DNA from: Bacillota bacterium
GTDB lineage: Bacteria; Bacillota; Clostridia; Lachnospirales; Lachnospiraceae
Direction: 5' to 3'
NCBI GenBank assembly: GCA_023386815.1
Contig: JAEWIZ010000008.1
Location: 124,001-188,000, forward strand
DNA: 64,000 nucleotides
Position 1 is the stretch's first letter. The number at the start of each line of letters is the position of its first letter. This document shows positions 45,836 to 55,742 of the stretch, in pieces. The notes below the pieces were generated by a model. The model did no database searches. It saw nothing but the letters and a program-made list of their open reading frames with translations, and was not told the origin of the DNA. The position numbers and the translations under genes were made by a program.

Positions 45836-47404
45836 ATGGAGATAAGAGCAATCAAGGTTAGCGCTACAACACTGCAATTTGATATGGATGAAATAATAAA
45901 AGGCCAGGAGATTCAAGTAAAAGAGTATTTACCCTATGGTAGCAGTGAAGCTAGAGAAATCATAGATATATCAGAAGTAACAATACAGGAGTATTCTATC
46001 AGTATTCCAAGATTTTATAATGGCTATGATAGAATGTCTGATCGGTTTGAACTATGGGTAGATGGAAATTTGGTGAAGGGTATCCAATATGTTACCCAGC
46101 TTGATCACATCTCTAAGTGGGACTATGCTTATCCACAGCCAGATACCATTAAGGCATTAGCTGCTTATGGAGAGGATCTGAAAATATTAGGTATTAAACA
46201 ATCCTTAATTAATATTAATCTTCCAGCCTTCATGACCTTAGAGAACAATGAGAATTCATTCCCATATATCTGTAATGGCAGAACCTTTTACTTTGTAAAA
46301 AAAGAGGTGGAAAAATTAGATCAGTATATGAAAGAAACCTATGAGTATGGAATCATAGTGACAGGAATTTTATTAAATTCCCCAAGATTATTTGATAGTC
46401 AGAAGGAAGAAAAACTATTGTCTAAGGTAATCCATCCAAGCTATGACTGGAAGGACTCCGCTGCCTATATTAGTGCCTTTAATATGCAAACAGAAGAAGG
46501 GCAGGAATACTATAAAGCCTTTGTGGAGTTTTTGGCTGAGCGATATGCAAGGGAAGATGGAAGCTATGGCCGTATGTGCGGAATGATTATTTCCAATGAA
46601 GTAAACAGCCAATATGTATGGGGAAATGCCGGTGAAATGGATGTTGCTGATTATGTGAAGGAATATACGGTAGCACTTAGATTAGCATGGTTAAGTGCCC
46701 GTAAATATTATAGCAACTTTAGAATCTATGTTTCCCTGGATCATTTTTGGACTTCTTCCTTAAAGCCTGAGTTTCCAAAGCGTTTTTATAAAGGTAGAGA
46801 CGTAATTGACTATATGAATAAATACTCAAAAGAAGAAGGAAACTTTGACTGGAGTATTGCCTATCATCCATATCCTGAAAACTTAGTGTATCCGGATTTT
46901 TACAATGACAGAAGTGCAACCTTTGATTTTAGTACTACGAGAATCACTTTCAAAAATATTGAGATGTTGCCCGCATATTTGTCTCAAGCAGATTATTTAT
47001 ATGAAGGAAAGCCTCGTCGTATTATTTTATCAGAACAAGGTTTTAACTCCAAAGGTGATAGCTTCAGTGAAAAGCAGGGAGCTGCCGCATATTGTCTGGC
47101 TTATGAAAAGGCAAGGAAGCTTGATACGATAGATCTTATGACACATCATGCTTATGTGGATAATCGTTATGAATTTGGTTTGAATCTTGGAATTCGAAGA
47201 TTAAATGAGGATGACACGGTGGGTGAACCAAAACCAATCTATTATGTAATGAAAGATATGGATACTGATATGGAAAAAGAACATATTGATAGGGCTAGAG
47301 CATTTATTGGCGAGGAGTTATATGAAAGTATCTTAAATCCTAGCATTCTTTATGCAGATGCTGATAAATCCAAGGAAAATGAGTTTTTTGAAGGAGAGGA
47401 ATAA
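45836..47404 (+). CDS. DUF5722-type protein, predicted clan GH-A retaining glycosidase
   Basis: A 522-residue cytosolic protein. An N-terminal beta domain (about 1-110) is followed by a (beta/alpha)8-like region. IISNEVNSQYVWGN places Asn-Glu255 as the acid/base, and RIILSEQGFNS places Glu400 as the nucleophile; DWSIAYHPYPENL between them is also typical of clan GH-A folds. I recognise the family as DUF5722-like from memory; I know of no assigned activity. Position between GH78 and a GH78-like gene suggests a galactosidase, glucosidase or arabinosidase on a rhamnose-containing oligosaccharide. GAGGAGGT precedes the ATG. Confidence 0.75.
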   Translation: MEIRAIKVSATTLQFDMDEIIKGQEIQVKEYLPYGSSEAREIIDISEVTIQEYSISIPRFYNGYDRMSDRFELWVDGNLVKGIQYVTQLDHISKWDYAYPQPDTIKALAAYGEDLKILGIKQSLININLPAFMTLENNENSFPYICNGRTFYFVKKEVEKLDQYMKETYEYGIIVTGILLNSPRLFDSQKEEKLLSKVIHPSYDWKDSAAYISAFNMQTEEGQEYYKAFVEFLAERYAREDGSYGRMCGMIISNEVNSQYVWGNAGEMDVADYVKEYTVALRLAWLSARKYYSNFRIYVSLDHFWTSSLKPEFPKRFYKGRDVIDYMNKYSKEEGNFDWSIAYHPYPENLVYPDFYNDRSATFDFSTTRITFKNIEMLPAYLSQADYLYEGKPRRIILSEQGFNSKGDSFSEKQGAAAYCLAYEKARKLDTIDLMTHHAYVDNRYEFGLNLGIRRLNEDDTVGEPKPIYYVMKDMDTDMEKEHIDRARAFIGEELYESILNPSILYADADKSKENEFFEGEE

Positions 47405-49054
47405 ATGAAATATAACTACATAAATCCAACAAGAATCCTATGGGAGTCTACCAAGGAAACGGGAGTAATTAAGAATAGCAGTGCTTTGTTAGAGGAGCGC
47501 AGTCCACAGATAACAATAGTTCCAAAGGATGCTTGTGTTTTAGAACATAAAGGCTCCATCCCTTCCATCCTTCTTGATTTTGGGAAAGAAATCCATGGTG
47601 GAATTCAAATCTTTTGCTGGAGAGCCTCCGGTGAGAATGGGGCAAAGATTCGTGTAAGATTTGGAGAATCTGCTATGGAAGCAATGAGTGAGATTGGTGG
47701 TAAAAGTAATGCAACCAATAACCATGCGCTTCGGGATCTGGAAGTTAATCTTGTGGATATGAGTATGACACCGGTAGGGCAGACCGGATTCCGATTTGTT
47801 CGCATTGACTTGTTAGAGGAAGGTGCGACTTTGGAGTTAAAAACAATAAAGGCTGTTTTGGTTTGTAAAGAGATCCCTTATTTGGGCGCATTTAACAGTA
47901 ACGATTCCTTATTAAATGAGATCTGGAGCACCGGAGCCTATACAGTTCACTTAAATATGCAAAATTATATCTGGGATGGAATTAAGCGAGATCGACTGGT
48001 TTGGATGGGAGATATGAACCCAGAGATAATGACCATCGCTGCTGTATTTGGACCGGATGAAATTGTTACCGAAAGCCTGGATTTTGTAAAAGAGGACACC
48101 CCGCTACCGGGCTGGATTAACAATATGCCGACCTATTCTATGTGGTGGATTATTACCCAGTATGATTGGTTTGCATACAAGGGTGATTTGGATTATCTTA
48201 AGGAGCAAAAGGAATATTTGATTGGCCTTTGCAATCAATTGTCAGAGCACATCGACGAAAACGGAAAGGATTCTACTCCGGAGCATCGTTTTGTGGACTG
48301 GCCTTCCTCCACTAATCCAGAGGGAGTTGACAACGGTATACAGGCCTTGCATTATCTTGCAACTCTAAGACTCAAAGAACTTTTTCTTATATTACAGGAA
48401 GAAAAATATGCTTTCAAGTGTGAGGAAGATTTAAGCAGGTTAAAGGGCTTTGAAACAAATTATCAACATAACAAACAGTCTGCAGCATTACTGGTTTTAG
48501 CGGAGCTCCATGATGCAAAAGAGGTAAATGATAAGGTAATCTCAAGAGAAGGTGCAAAGGGCTTCTCAACCTTTATGGGCTATTATATCTTGCAGGCAAA
48601 AGCAAAAGCCAAGGATATACAGGGGTCACTGGATTGCATCAGGGAATATTATGGTGGAATGCTAGAGCTGGGGGCTACAACTTTTTGGGAAGATTTTGAT
48701 TTATCCTGGAAAGAGAACGGTGCTAGAATTGATGAACTAACACCAGAAGGTAAAATTGATATTCATGCCACTTATGGAGGCTATTGTTATCAGGGTTATC
48801 GTCATAGCCTGTGCCACGGCTGGGCTGGTGCAGTTACTGCCTGGTTGTCGGAACATGTGCTCGGGATTCATTTTGTGGCACCAGGTGGAAAACAGGTTAT
48901 CATTGATCCACAGCTTGGAGATCTGACCTGGGTAGAAGGAAGCTATCCAACCCAATATGGTGTGATAAAGGTTAGACATGAGAAACAAGAGGATGGAACC
49001 GTTATAACTAATATTCTAGAGTGTCCAAAGCAAGTGGAATTACTACAACTTTAA
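47405..49054 (+). CDS. Short GH78-like alpha-L-rhamnosidase-related protein
   Basis: A 549-residue protein whose ATG directly follows the stop codon of the previous gene. It resembles the catalytic barrel of GH78, with an N-terminal beta domain (LDFGKEIHGGIQ) and WDGIKRDRLVWMGDM, in which Arg195-Asp196-Arg197 take the place of the Arg-Asp-Glu of the full enzyme, so one conserved acid is changed. It lacks the long N-terminal accessory domains of the 875-residue enzyme. The C-terminal CHGWAGAVTAWLSEHVLG is family-typical. It probably acts on a different rhamnoside or unsaturated sugar; activity is uncertain because of the motif change. Confidence 0.78.
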   Translation: MKYNYINPTRILWESTKETGVIKNSSALLEERSPQITIVPKDACVLEHKGSIPSILLDFGKEIHGGIQIFCWRASGENGAKIRVRFGESAMEAMSEIGGKSNATNNHALRDLEVNLVDMSMTPVGQTGFRFVRIDLLEEGATLELKTIKAVLVCKEIPYLGAFNSNDSLLNEIWSTGAYTVHLNMQNYIWDGIKRDRLVWMGDMNPEIMTIAAVFGPDEIVTESLDFVKEDTPLPGWINNMPTYSMWWIITQYDWFAYKGDLDYLKEQKEYLIGLCNQLSEHIDENGKDSTPEHRFVDWPSSTNPEGVDNGIQALHYLATLRLKELFLILQEEKYAFKCEEDLSRLKGFETNYQHNKQSAALLVLAELHDAKEVNDKVISREGAKGFSTFMGYYILQAKAKAKDIQGSLDCIREYYGGMLELGATTFWEDFDLSWKENGARIDELTPEGKIDIHATYGGYCYQGYRHSLCHGWAGAVTAWLSEHVLGIHFVAPGGKQVIIDPQLGDLTWVEGSYPTQYGVIKVRHEKQEDGTVITNILECPKQVELLQL

Positions 49055-49073
49055 TAGAAAAAGCGTTCATGCT

Positions 49074-50468
49074 ATGGGGATTTACAGGGATATGATAGAT
49101 AAAAGACAAAACAATTCGGTCTTATTTCATATGGTTTGGCCAATTGTTATAGAATTAATTGTCAATGGATTTATTGCGAATCTCAATAATGTTATTATTA
49201 ATGATTTTTCGTCAGAAGCAGTGGCTACCATCGGAAGTGGTAGCCAAATCCTGCTTTTAATCATAAATCTATATGCAATTATATCGGTTGGAGTAAGTAT
49301 CCTGCTGGCTCAAGTAGCAGGAGGAAAGCGGTATGAAGAATGCAGTAATATAATTAATGCAGCTTTAGTGATGAATTTAGTATTTGGAATTGTTATTAGT
49401 CTTACCGGTGTATTAAGTATTCCGTTATTATTACGTTTGATACATATACCAAAAGAATTAGAGGAGTTAGCGAGACAATATTTATTAGTTACGATTGGCT
49501 TTTCCTTTATCCAAGCGATTCTAAATACGTTAACAGCCGTCTTTCGAAGCTTTGGATATATGAAAAAGGTAACACTTACTCTAATCAGTGTAAATATAAT
49601 AACCTTAGTACTTACAAAGCTAGTATCTGTATGTATCCCCGAAGCTGCTCAGAATGTAATGCAATATGCCATTACGGGGGTCATAGCACAAAGTATTGGT
49701 ATTCTCCTGTTTCTTCGAATGCTTCTTCATGATCAGATGATTTCTTTTAAATTATCAATCCGGGAAGGATTCATAAATAGTAAGAAAATAATAAGTCGTA
49801 TTCTTAGATTAGGAATACCGGGCGGGTTAGAAGGAATCATCTATCTCATATCGCAGACTATCGTTGTGGGATTTGTAGGTATGCTGGGGACTCAGGCGAT
49901 GTTTACAAAAGCAATTGTTGGTAATGTAACCTATTATATGTGCATGGCAACTACAACAATTACAACGGCAGCCGCAGCGATGATAGGTCATTTGATTGGT
50001 GCCGGTAAAATAGAAGAGGTAAAGGTAAGCTGTAGAAAAAACATCAGATTAACCATAGGAATCACAATTCCTCTTTGCATTAGCCTTATGATTTTTGGAG
50101 AGAAAATACTTAGAATTTATACCAATGACAGGGCGGTTCTTGAATTAGGAATCAAAATACTGCTCTTAAGTGGGGTTATGGAAATAACCCGTAGTGTAGC
50201 TGCCAATATGGTTACAGCCTTAAAAGCAGTGGGAGATGTGGATTTCCCTTTTCTAATTATTATATTTGCTTCAATTATCAACGTAGTTATCTCTTTCTAT
50301 CTTGGAATCTATCTAAAAATGGGACTTTCAGGAATATGGATAGGGTATATCGCAGATTTAATACTACGTGGGTTCGCTTGTTTCATCCGATGGAAGAAAG
50401 GAAAATGGGAGAATATAGCTTTATATTACATAGGAGAAAAGAAGGATGAAGTTGAACATATTTCATAA
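49074..50468 (+). CDS. MATE-family multidrug/toxin efflux transporter
   Basis: A 464-residue protein with about twelve membrane helices and MATE features (AVATIGSGSQ, GIPGGLEGIIYLISQT). The ATG at 49074 lies 19 bp after the rhamnosidase-like gene and has only a weak ribosome site; the next in-frame ATG at 49092 is no better, so the exact start is open. Such pumps export cationic or aromatic compounds using a sodium or proton gradient. In a rhamnoside locus it might remove the aglycone left after derhamnosylating a plant glycoside; this is speculation. Confidence 0.85.
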   Translation: MGIYRDMIDKRQNNSVLFHMVWPIVIELIVNGFIANLNNVIINDFSSEAVATIGSGSQILLLIINLYAIISVGVSILLAQVAGGKRYEECSNIINAALVMNLVFGIVISLTGVLSIPLLLRLIHIPKELEELARQYLLVTIGFSFIQAILNTLTAVFRSFGYMKKVTLTLISVNIITLVLTKLVSVCIPEAAQNVMQYAITGVIAQSIGILLFLRMLLHDQMISFKLSIREGFINSKKIISRILRLGIPGGLEGIIYLISQTIVVGFVGMLGTQAMFTKAIVGNVTYYMCMATTTITTAAAAMIGHLIGAGKIEEVKVSCRKNIRLTIGITIPLCISLMIFGEKILRIYTNDRAVLELGIKILLLSGVMEITRSVAANMVTALKAVGDVDFPFLIIIFASIINVVISFYLGIYLKMGLSGIWIGYIADLILRGFACFIRWKKGKWENIALYYIGEKKDEVEHIS

Positions 50469-52563
50469 AAGCACAGAAAAAAGCCGGAAACCTTTGAAAG
50501 ACAAAAGCCAAAGGCATAGAAAAACAAAAGACAGGAAGCAGTGGGAAGCAAAGAATCCAAAAAAAATAGTTTCAAATTTATCGGTTTTTACGAAGAGTAT
50601 CCAAGCAAAAATAGTTTTAATGCTTATAATAATAAGTGCTCTTCCAGTTACTGTAATGGGTGTTAGCTCTTTTCTAAGATCAAAAGAGATATTATCCAAT
50701 AACTTAGAGATAACAAGTAAGCAGACCATTGAAGAAATTAGCAGAGGAATTGATAATTACTTCTATGCGATGTCAAATTTAGTATCTATTATATCGGTTG
50801 ACACGAATGTGATGAATGCAAATGAGGAAGAGGAGCTTTCCCATGTAAAAGAATTCTTTTCAAGTATTCAACAAGCGGACGATAATATATCAGATGTGTT
50901 CTTTATACTGGATAATGGACCCTATTATACCTATCCGGAGATAATGGATGCTAATCGGGATTACAAATCCAGGGATTGGTATAAGGAGGCTATGAACAAG
51001 CCGGATGAAATTGTAATCACAAAACCCTATACGAATGTAGGAACCGGAAAAAGAGTAGTATCTATCGCAAAAACAATAAAATCCGGTAATACCATTCTTG
51101 GTGTTGCAGGTATGAATATTGATCTGAAAGTATTTTCTAATTCCTTGTCAGCGGTTAAGGTTGGTACCAGTGGTTATATTTTTGTAGCGGATGGTGCAGG
51201 TAATATAATCTCCCATCCAAACCCTAAAATGATCGGAACAGATGCTACTTCCATGCCAAATTGGGAGGACATCAGTGGAGGTGAGGAAGGCTTTACTTCC
51301 TACCAATTAAGTGGAAAGAGTAAATTTGGAACTTTCTATACCAGCAATTTAACCGGTTGGAAGATAATTTCAGAGATGGACAGTACGGAATTAACCTCGG
51401 ATACCCAAATCATTTTATATACCTTTGTATTGATTTTAATTGTCGTTCTAGCATGCTCTATATTAATATCAATTCTATTTAGTAGGCCAATTGGAAAGAA
51501 TATTAGAACTCTGGTTGCGGCTTTCGAGAATTTAGCAAAGGGAGATTTGTCAACAAGAGTCTCAATACGATCAAAGGATGAGTTTCATCGATTGGGTTAT
51601 CAGTTTAATGACATGGTTCATAATATATCCGCAGTCATTGAGGAGGTAAAAAACTCCTCCAATCAATTATTAGATTCCTCCCAGGTATTATCTGGCATGG
51701 CTGGAGAGACAAATAATTCCTTAAATGAAGTGGCAAGAGCGGTTGATGAAGTGGCAAGCGGTTGTGCAATACAGGCTGAAAATTCTGTAGATGCTGTAAA
51801 TAGTATCAGCGAGCTATCAGATAATCTAAATCTTGTCAATGACTCTGCTAATATGATAAATAATCTATCAGAAAATGCAAATCATTTAACAAGTGAAGGA
51901 CTGAGTAAAGTGGAGGCTTTAATTAAAACCTCAAATGAGACAGAAGCCTCCACGATAAGAATTGCTGAAATAATTCAGGAAATGAGTAAAAGTACAGAGC
52001 AAATCAGTCAGATTTCCGATACGATTGAAAATATTACATCACAGACAAACTTATTATCCTTAAATGCAACAATTGAAGCAGCAAGAGCGGGGGCTGCCGG
52101 AAAAGGGTTTGCGGTGGTTGCAGATGAGATTCGCAATCTGGCAGAACAATCACAAAAATCTACAATACAGATCAAGCACATTATTGAGGATATCACTGAC
52201 AAAACAAAATCAACGGTTGATGCGATGAGGAAGACAGGAACTCAGGTAAAAGAGCAGGTAATTGTGGTAGAAGCAACGAAATCTGTTTTTCATGATATCA
52301 TGGAGTCGGTAACAGACCTATCAAAAGAAATAGCACAAATAAAAGATTATACCGCTGATATTACAACAAAGAGAGATAAGGTGCTACAACAGATAGAAAA
52401 TATATCTGCAATCTCAGAGGAGGCAGCCTCAGCAACAGAAGAGGTTACAGCCTCTACAGAAGAGATTACCGTAACCATGGAAGAAGTAGCAAATCATGCA
52501 CAGGAATTGAAGGAACTGGCAACCGCATTAAATTCCAAAGTGGATATCTTTAAAGTCGGATAA
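50446..52563 (+). CDS. Methyl-accepting chemotaxis protein with dCache sensor
   Basis: A 705-residue chemoreceptor. It starts within the last 23 bp of the MATE gene (ATG at 50446 after AGGAGAAAAGAAGG). A strongly basic cytoplasmic N-terminus of about 50 residues precedes helix 1 (about 55-75); a dCache-like ligand domain spans about 76-325, with SRDWYKEAMNKPDEIVITKPY and GYIFVADGAGNIISHP; helix 2 is at 327-350, HAMP at 350-405, and the signalling domain ends the chain with NLLSLNATIEAARAG. The cell is therefore flagellated or at least has Che proteins. The overlap ties taste and transport together. Confidence 0.93.
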   Translation: MKLNIFHKSTEKSRKPLKDKSQRHRKTKDRKQWEAKNPKKIVSNLSVFTKSIQAKIVLMLIIISALPVTVMGVSSFLRSKEILSNNLEITSKQTIEEISRGIDNYFYAMSNLVSIISVDTNVMNANEEEELSHVKEFFSSIQQADDNISDVFFILDNGPYYTYPEIMDANRDYKSRDWYKEAMNKPDEIVITKPYTNVGTGKRVVSIAKTIKSGNTILGVAGMNIDLKVFSNSLSAVKVGTSGYIFVADGAGNIISHPNPKMIGTDATSMPNWEDISGGEEGFTSYQLSGKSKFGTFYTSNLTGWKIISEMDSTELTSDTQIILYTFVLILIVVLACSILISILFSRPIGKNIRTLVAAFENLAKGDLSTRVSIRSKDEFHRLGYQFNDMVHNISAVIEEVKNSSNQLLDSSQVLSGMAGETNNSLNEVARAVDEVASGCAIQAENSVDAVNSISELSDNLNLVNDSANMINNLSENANHLTSEGLSKVEALIKTSNETEASTIRIAEIIQEMSKSTEQISQISDTIENITSQTNLLSLNATIEAARAGAAGKGFAVVADEIRNLAEQSQKSTIQIKHIIEDITDKTKSTVDAMRKTGTQVKEQVIVVEATKSVFHDIMESVTDLSKEIAQIKDYTADITTKRDKVLQQIENISAISEEAASATEEVTASTEEITVTMEEVANHAQELKELATALNSKVDIFKVG

Positions 52564-52592
52564 TAACCCTGTCGCAAAGGAAATTGGAGTCT

Positions 52593-52627
52593 AACAGGAA
52601 AGCAAAGATGATTTGCTTTCCTGTTTT
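52593..52627 (+). terminator. Terminator at the end of the rhamnoside locus
   Basis: AACAGGAAAGCAAA (52593-52606) pairs with TTTGCTTTCCTGTT (52612-52625), a 14-bp perfect stem, followed by TTT. Confidence 0.92.
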
Positions 52628-52661
52628 TGGACAGAGGGGGAGCGAGTTACTGGAAAATAAA

Positions 52662-52690
52662 TTGACTTTTCATTCAAATAATATTATTGT
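52662..52690 (+). promoter_or_regulatory. Promoter of the MFS gene
   Basis: TTGACT (52662-52667) and TATTGT (52685-52690) are 17 bp apart. A perfect 12-bp AT palindrome AATAATATTATT overlaps the -10 region. Confidence 0.45.
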
Positions 52691-52762
52691 TAAATTAAGG
52701 AATTGATATCCAGCGGTAGCAAAAAGCATTTGCGACCCAGATAATCAGGAAAGAGGTTCAAG

Positions 52763-54130
52763 ATGAAAAAAAATACAAATAACACCCACTTTTGGCTTCT
52801 TCTTTGGGGCCTGGGGCTCGCTGGACAGTTATGCTGGAATATTGAAAACCAGTGGTTTAACACCTTCGTATACGCAAAGATCGCTAAGGACTCCACCATA
52901 GTTACCGTAATGGTTATTACCAGTGCCCTGGTTACTACCTTTAGTACCTTTTTGTTTGGCACTCTGTCTGATCGCAGGGGTTCCCGACGCAAATTTATAT
53001 CCTTGGGCTATATAGCCTGGGGAACCTTTACGATATTATTTGGTTTTACAGAATTTTTAAAGACGGGTGTTGTTGGCAATGGTTCAAAATCATTATTATG
53101 GATTGCTTTTTTGGTTATTTTAATCGATAATATTATGAGTTTTTTTGGTTCTATGGGTAACGATTCTGGCTTTAGTGCATGGAGCAATGACTTAACCACA
53201 GACAAAAATCGCGGGCAAGTTGGAGCAGTACTTGCTTTTTTACCGATTATGGGCACTATTATAGGTACCGTATTAGGTGGATTGCTTATTGGAAGTAATG
53301 ATAATTATAACCGTCTATTTTGGTGCATGGGGCTCTATGTAATTGCCATGGGGGGGTTATCCCTGCTGTTTTTAAAAGATAGTCCAACGCTTGTACCACA
53401 CAGACGTGGTACTTTATGGCAGCAGTTTATTGAGATTTTTCATGCACAAGGAGTACTGAAACAAAAAGAACTTCTTCTGGTATGCGTTACTACGGCGCTA
53501 TTTTTCATTCCCTTTAACGTCTATTTTGTACATATGGGTAATTGGATGATTTATCGCATGGGGTTTGGTGCTGACAGCATGGGAGTTATTCAGGGTATTA
53601 GCCTTTTGTTAGCTTCATTATTAGTTATTCCATGCATTAGGCTGATTAATAATAACAAGACGCCAATCATAGCATTTGTGGCCATTATCATTAATATGAT
53701 AGGCCTTTGGGGATTAGCATTGTTTATTCGCCCGGAATATGTTAATACGCAAAACGTATTCAGCTCACAAAACCTCCTTTTGTTTTTCACCATTTTCCTG
53801 GCCGGTGCAGGCTATGTACTTGTGGTGCAAAGTATGACAATGTGGGTAAAGCAGCTTTATCCTCAGGAAAGCCGTGGTCAATTTGAGGGAATACGTATCT
53901 TGTTTTTCACCTTAATCCCTATGATTATTGGCACCTTAATCGGAAATATTATTATAAAAAATGGGGCTGGAAGCATTGTGAATGAATATGGAATAACAGA
54001 AAATATTCCAACGGAAAGTATTTATCTTTGGGCTGCACTGCTCTTGATTTTCCCCATGATACCTCTGCTATTTGGCGCAAAGAGTTATTATAAAAGAGTT
54101 CGTAAAACTACGATACAAACAAAAGAATAG
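52763..54130 (+). CDS. MFS transporter
   Basis: A 455-residue major facilitator with about twelve membrane helices. The loop between helices 2 and 3 reads GTLSDRRGSRRKFI, the MFS motif A. WNIENQWFNTFVYAKI near the N-terminus and the long loop around residue 325 (FIRPEYVNTQNVFSSQN) recall the sugar-cation (GPH-like) group, but substrate cannot be assigned. It is monocistronic, between two promoters. AGGAAAGAGG precedes the ATG. Confidence 0.85.
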   Translation: MKKNTNNTHFWLLLWGLGLAGQLCWNIENQWFNTFVYAKIAKDSTIVTVMVITSALVTTFSTFLFGTLSDRRGSRRKFISLGYIAWGTFTILFGFTEFLKTGVVGNGSKSLLWIAFLVILIDNIMSFFGSMGNDSGFSAWSNDLTTDKNRGQVGAVLAFLPIMGTIIGTVLGGLLIGSNDNYNRLFWCMGLYVIAMGGLSLLFLKDSPTLVPHRRGTLWQQFIEIFHAQGVLKQKELLLVCVTTALFFIPFNVYFVHMGNWMIYRMGFGADSMGVIQGISLLLASLLVIPCIRLINNNKTPIIAFVAIIINMIGLWGLALFIRPEYVNTQNVFSSQNLLLFFTIFLAGAGYVLVVQSMTMWVKQLYPQESRGQFEGIRILFFTLIPMIIGTLIGNIIIKNGAGSIVNEYGITENIPTESIYLWAALLLIFPMIPLLFGAKSYYKRVRKTTIQTKE

Positions 54131-54160
54131 CACTACCCTCATAGGGAGTTATCCATAGTC

Positions 54161-54189
54161 TTGACTTAATGAAATCATAACGGTATACT
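54161..54189 (+). promoter_or_regulatory. Promoter of the TraB-family gene
   Basis: TTGACT (54161-54166) and TATACT (54184-54189) with 17-bp spacing form a near-consensus sigma-A promoter. Confidence 0.75.
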
Positions 54190-54262
54190 AAAGAGACGAT
54201 TACATTCTTGAAGATAACAGACAGGACTAATGAAACGAAGGTCGTCACATGGAGGAAGCTCA

Positions 54263-55420
54263 ATGAGTGAAGCTAATGTAACCAGAATAGAATATAAGGA
54301 CAAGGAAATCCTTCTAATCGCGACTGCACATGTCTCAAAAGAAAGTGCAGAGCTTGTGAAGAAGGTCATTGAGGAAGAACGTCCCGATAGTGTTTGTATT
54401 GAGTTGGACGAAGACAGGTACCAGAGCTTAACAAAACCGAAAGCTTGGGAGGATACCGATTTAATTAAAGTAATTAAAGCGAAGAAGGTCGGATTCATGA
54501 TCGCAAATCTCTTTCTGGGTTCTTATCAGAAAAAGATGGCAGTGAAGTTAGGTAATCCGGTCGGAGGCGAAATGATACAGGGAATCGAAAGTGCTAAGGA
54601 AACCGGAGCTACACTGGTACTGGCAGACCGGAATATTCAGACAACCTTTCTGCGTATCTGGCGTAAGTTAAAGTTCTGGGATAAGGTTAAATTACTAGGA
54701 AGTTTGCTATTTTCTTCAGAGGATGAGACAGATATCACCAGTGATGATCTACAGAAGCTATTAGAGGAAGATATGATAGAAGCTGCGATGTCTGGTTTAA
54801 AAAAGGAATTCCCCAAAATTGGCGAAATCCTAATTAGTGAAAGAGACCAGTATCTAGCTGCAAAGATTAAAGAAGCACCAGGGAAAAAGGTAGTTGCTGT
54901 ATTAGGCGGAGGGCATGTACCCGGAATTAAACAAGAGATTTTTAAAGAGCAAAATCTTGAGGCGATCTCTGTTGTTCCACCGAGTAGTCCTGCCTCAAAA
55001 ATAGTTGGTTGGATTATTCCCTTGCTTATTACAGGGATTTTGGTGTATTCCTTTGTTATTAATTTTCAAACTGGTTTGCAACAGCTTTCAGCATGGGTAT
55101 TATGGACAGGCCTGTTAGCAGCTGCTTTCACTGCTCTATCCTTTGCACATCCACTTAGTATTTTGATTTCCTTTGTAGCAGCACCGTTAACTACCTTGCA
55201 TCCTTTATTGGCGTGTGGTTGGTTTACAGGACTGGCAGAGGCTGCGTTGAAAAAACCTACCGTTAAGGACGTTCAAAACGTTCAGGAAGATATCTTCACG
55301 ATTAAGGGCTTCTATAAAAACCGTCTACTGAAAACAGTTTTAGTGATGTTTATGGCTAACCTGGGTGCTTCCATAGGTACCTTTATCGCAGGTACGAGTC
55401 TGATTAGAAATTTATTTTAA
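54263..55420 (+). CDS. TraB/PrgY-family membrane protein
   Basis: The start at 54263 is used because GGAGGAAGC lies just ahead; the in-frame ATG at 54230 has none. The 385-residue product has an N-terminal TraB domain (about 1-235) with the three family motifs: IATAHVSKES, the Glu-rich VCIELDEDRY with LADRNIQTT, and LGGGHVPGI. Four or five membrane helices follow (about 245-385). Enterococcal PrgY, a relative, reduces peptide pheromone activity, and the fold is related to metal-dependent proteases; the role in clostridia is unknown. Confidence 0.87.
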   Translation: MSEANVTRIEYKDKEILLIATAHVSKESAELVKKVIEEERPDSVCIELDEDRYQSLTKPKAWEDTDLIKVIKAKKVGFMIANLFLGSYQKKMAVKLGNPVGGEMIQGIESAKETGATLVLADRNIQTTFLRIWRKLKFWDKVKLLGSLLFSSEDETDITSDDLQKLLEEDMIEAAMSGLKKEFPKIGEILISERDQYLAAKIKEAPGKKVVAVLGGGHVPGIKQEIFKEQNLEAISVVPPSSPASKIVGWIIPLLITGILVYSFVINFQTGLQQLSAWVLWTGLLAAAFTALSFAHPLSILISFVAAPLTTLHPLLACGWFTGLAEAALKKPTVKDVQNVQEDIFTIKGFYKNRLLKTVLVMFMANLGASIGTFIAGTSLIRNLF

Positions 55421-55512
55421 GTTGATAAGACACTCAGTTATATAGAGTAAGCAATAAATAGAAGAGATAAAAATGAAGAGGCTTTAGCATAAGGCTAAGA
55501 GCGAATGAGATA

Positions 55513-55553
55513 GAGAGGCAAGAAACTGTTTGTACAGGGTCTTGCCTCTCTTT
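55513..55553 (+). terminator. Terminator of the TraB-family gene
   Basis: GAGAGGCAAGA (55513-55523) pairs with TCTTGCCTCTC (55540-55550), with an inner CTGT/ACAG pair, followed by TTT. The remainder of the 322-bp gap to 55743 shows no gene and no convincing promoter. Confidence 0.85.
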
Positions 55554-55742
55554 GTGGCTAGAAAAGCTGTTGTACATATTAAGCAGGATTGATCATTGAT
55601 AAGGAAAGAGGCTACAAACAGGAATCAATAACAAAAGGGAATAAGAAAGGAAGCTTAGTGACAGATTCTTGATGTTATAGTAGAATATCTCTTGTATGGA
55701 ACGAAAAGCCTTATAAACAATAGGAAGGATGGAACTGTTAAT

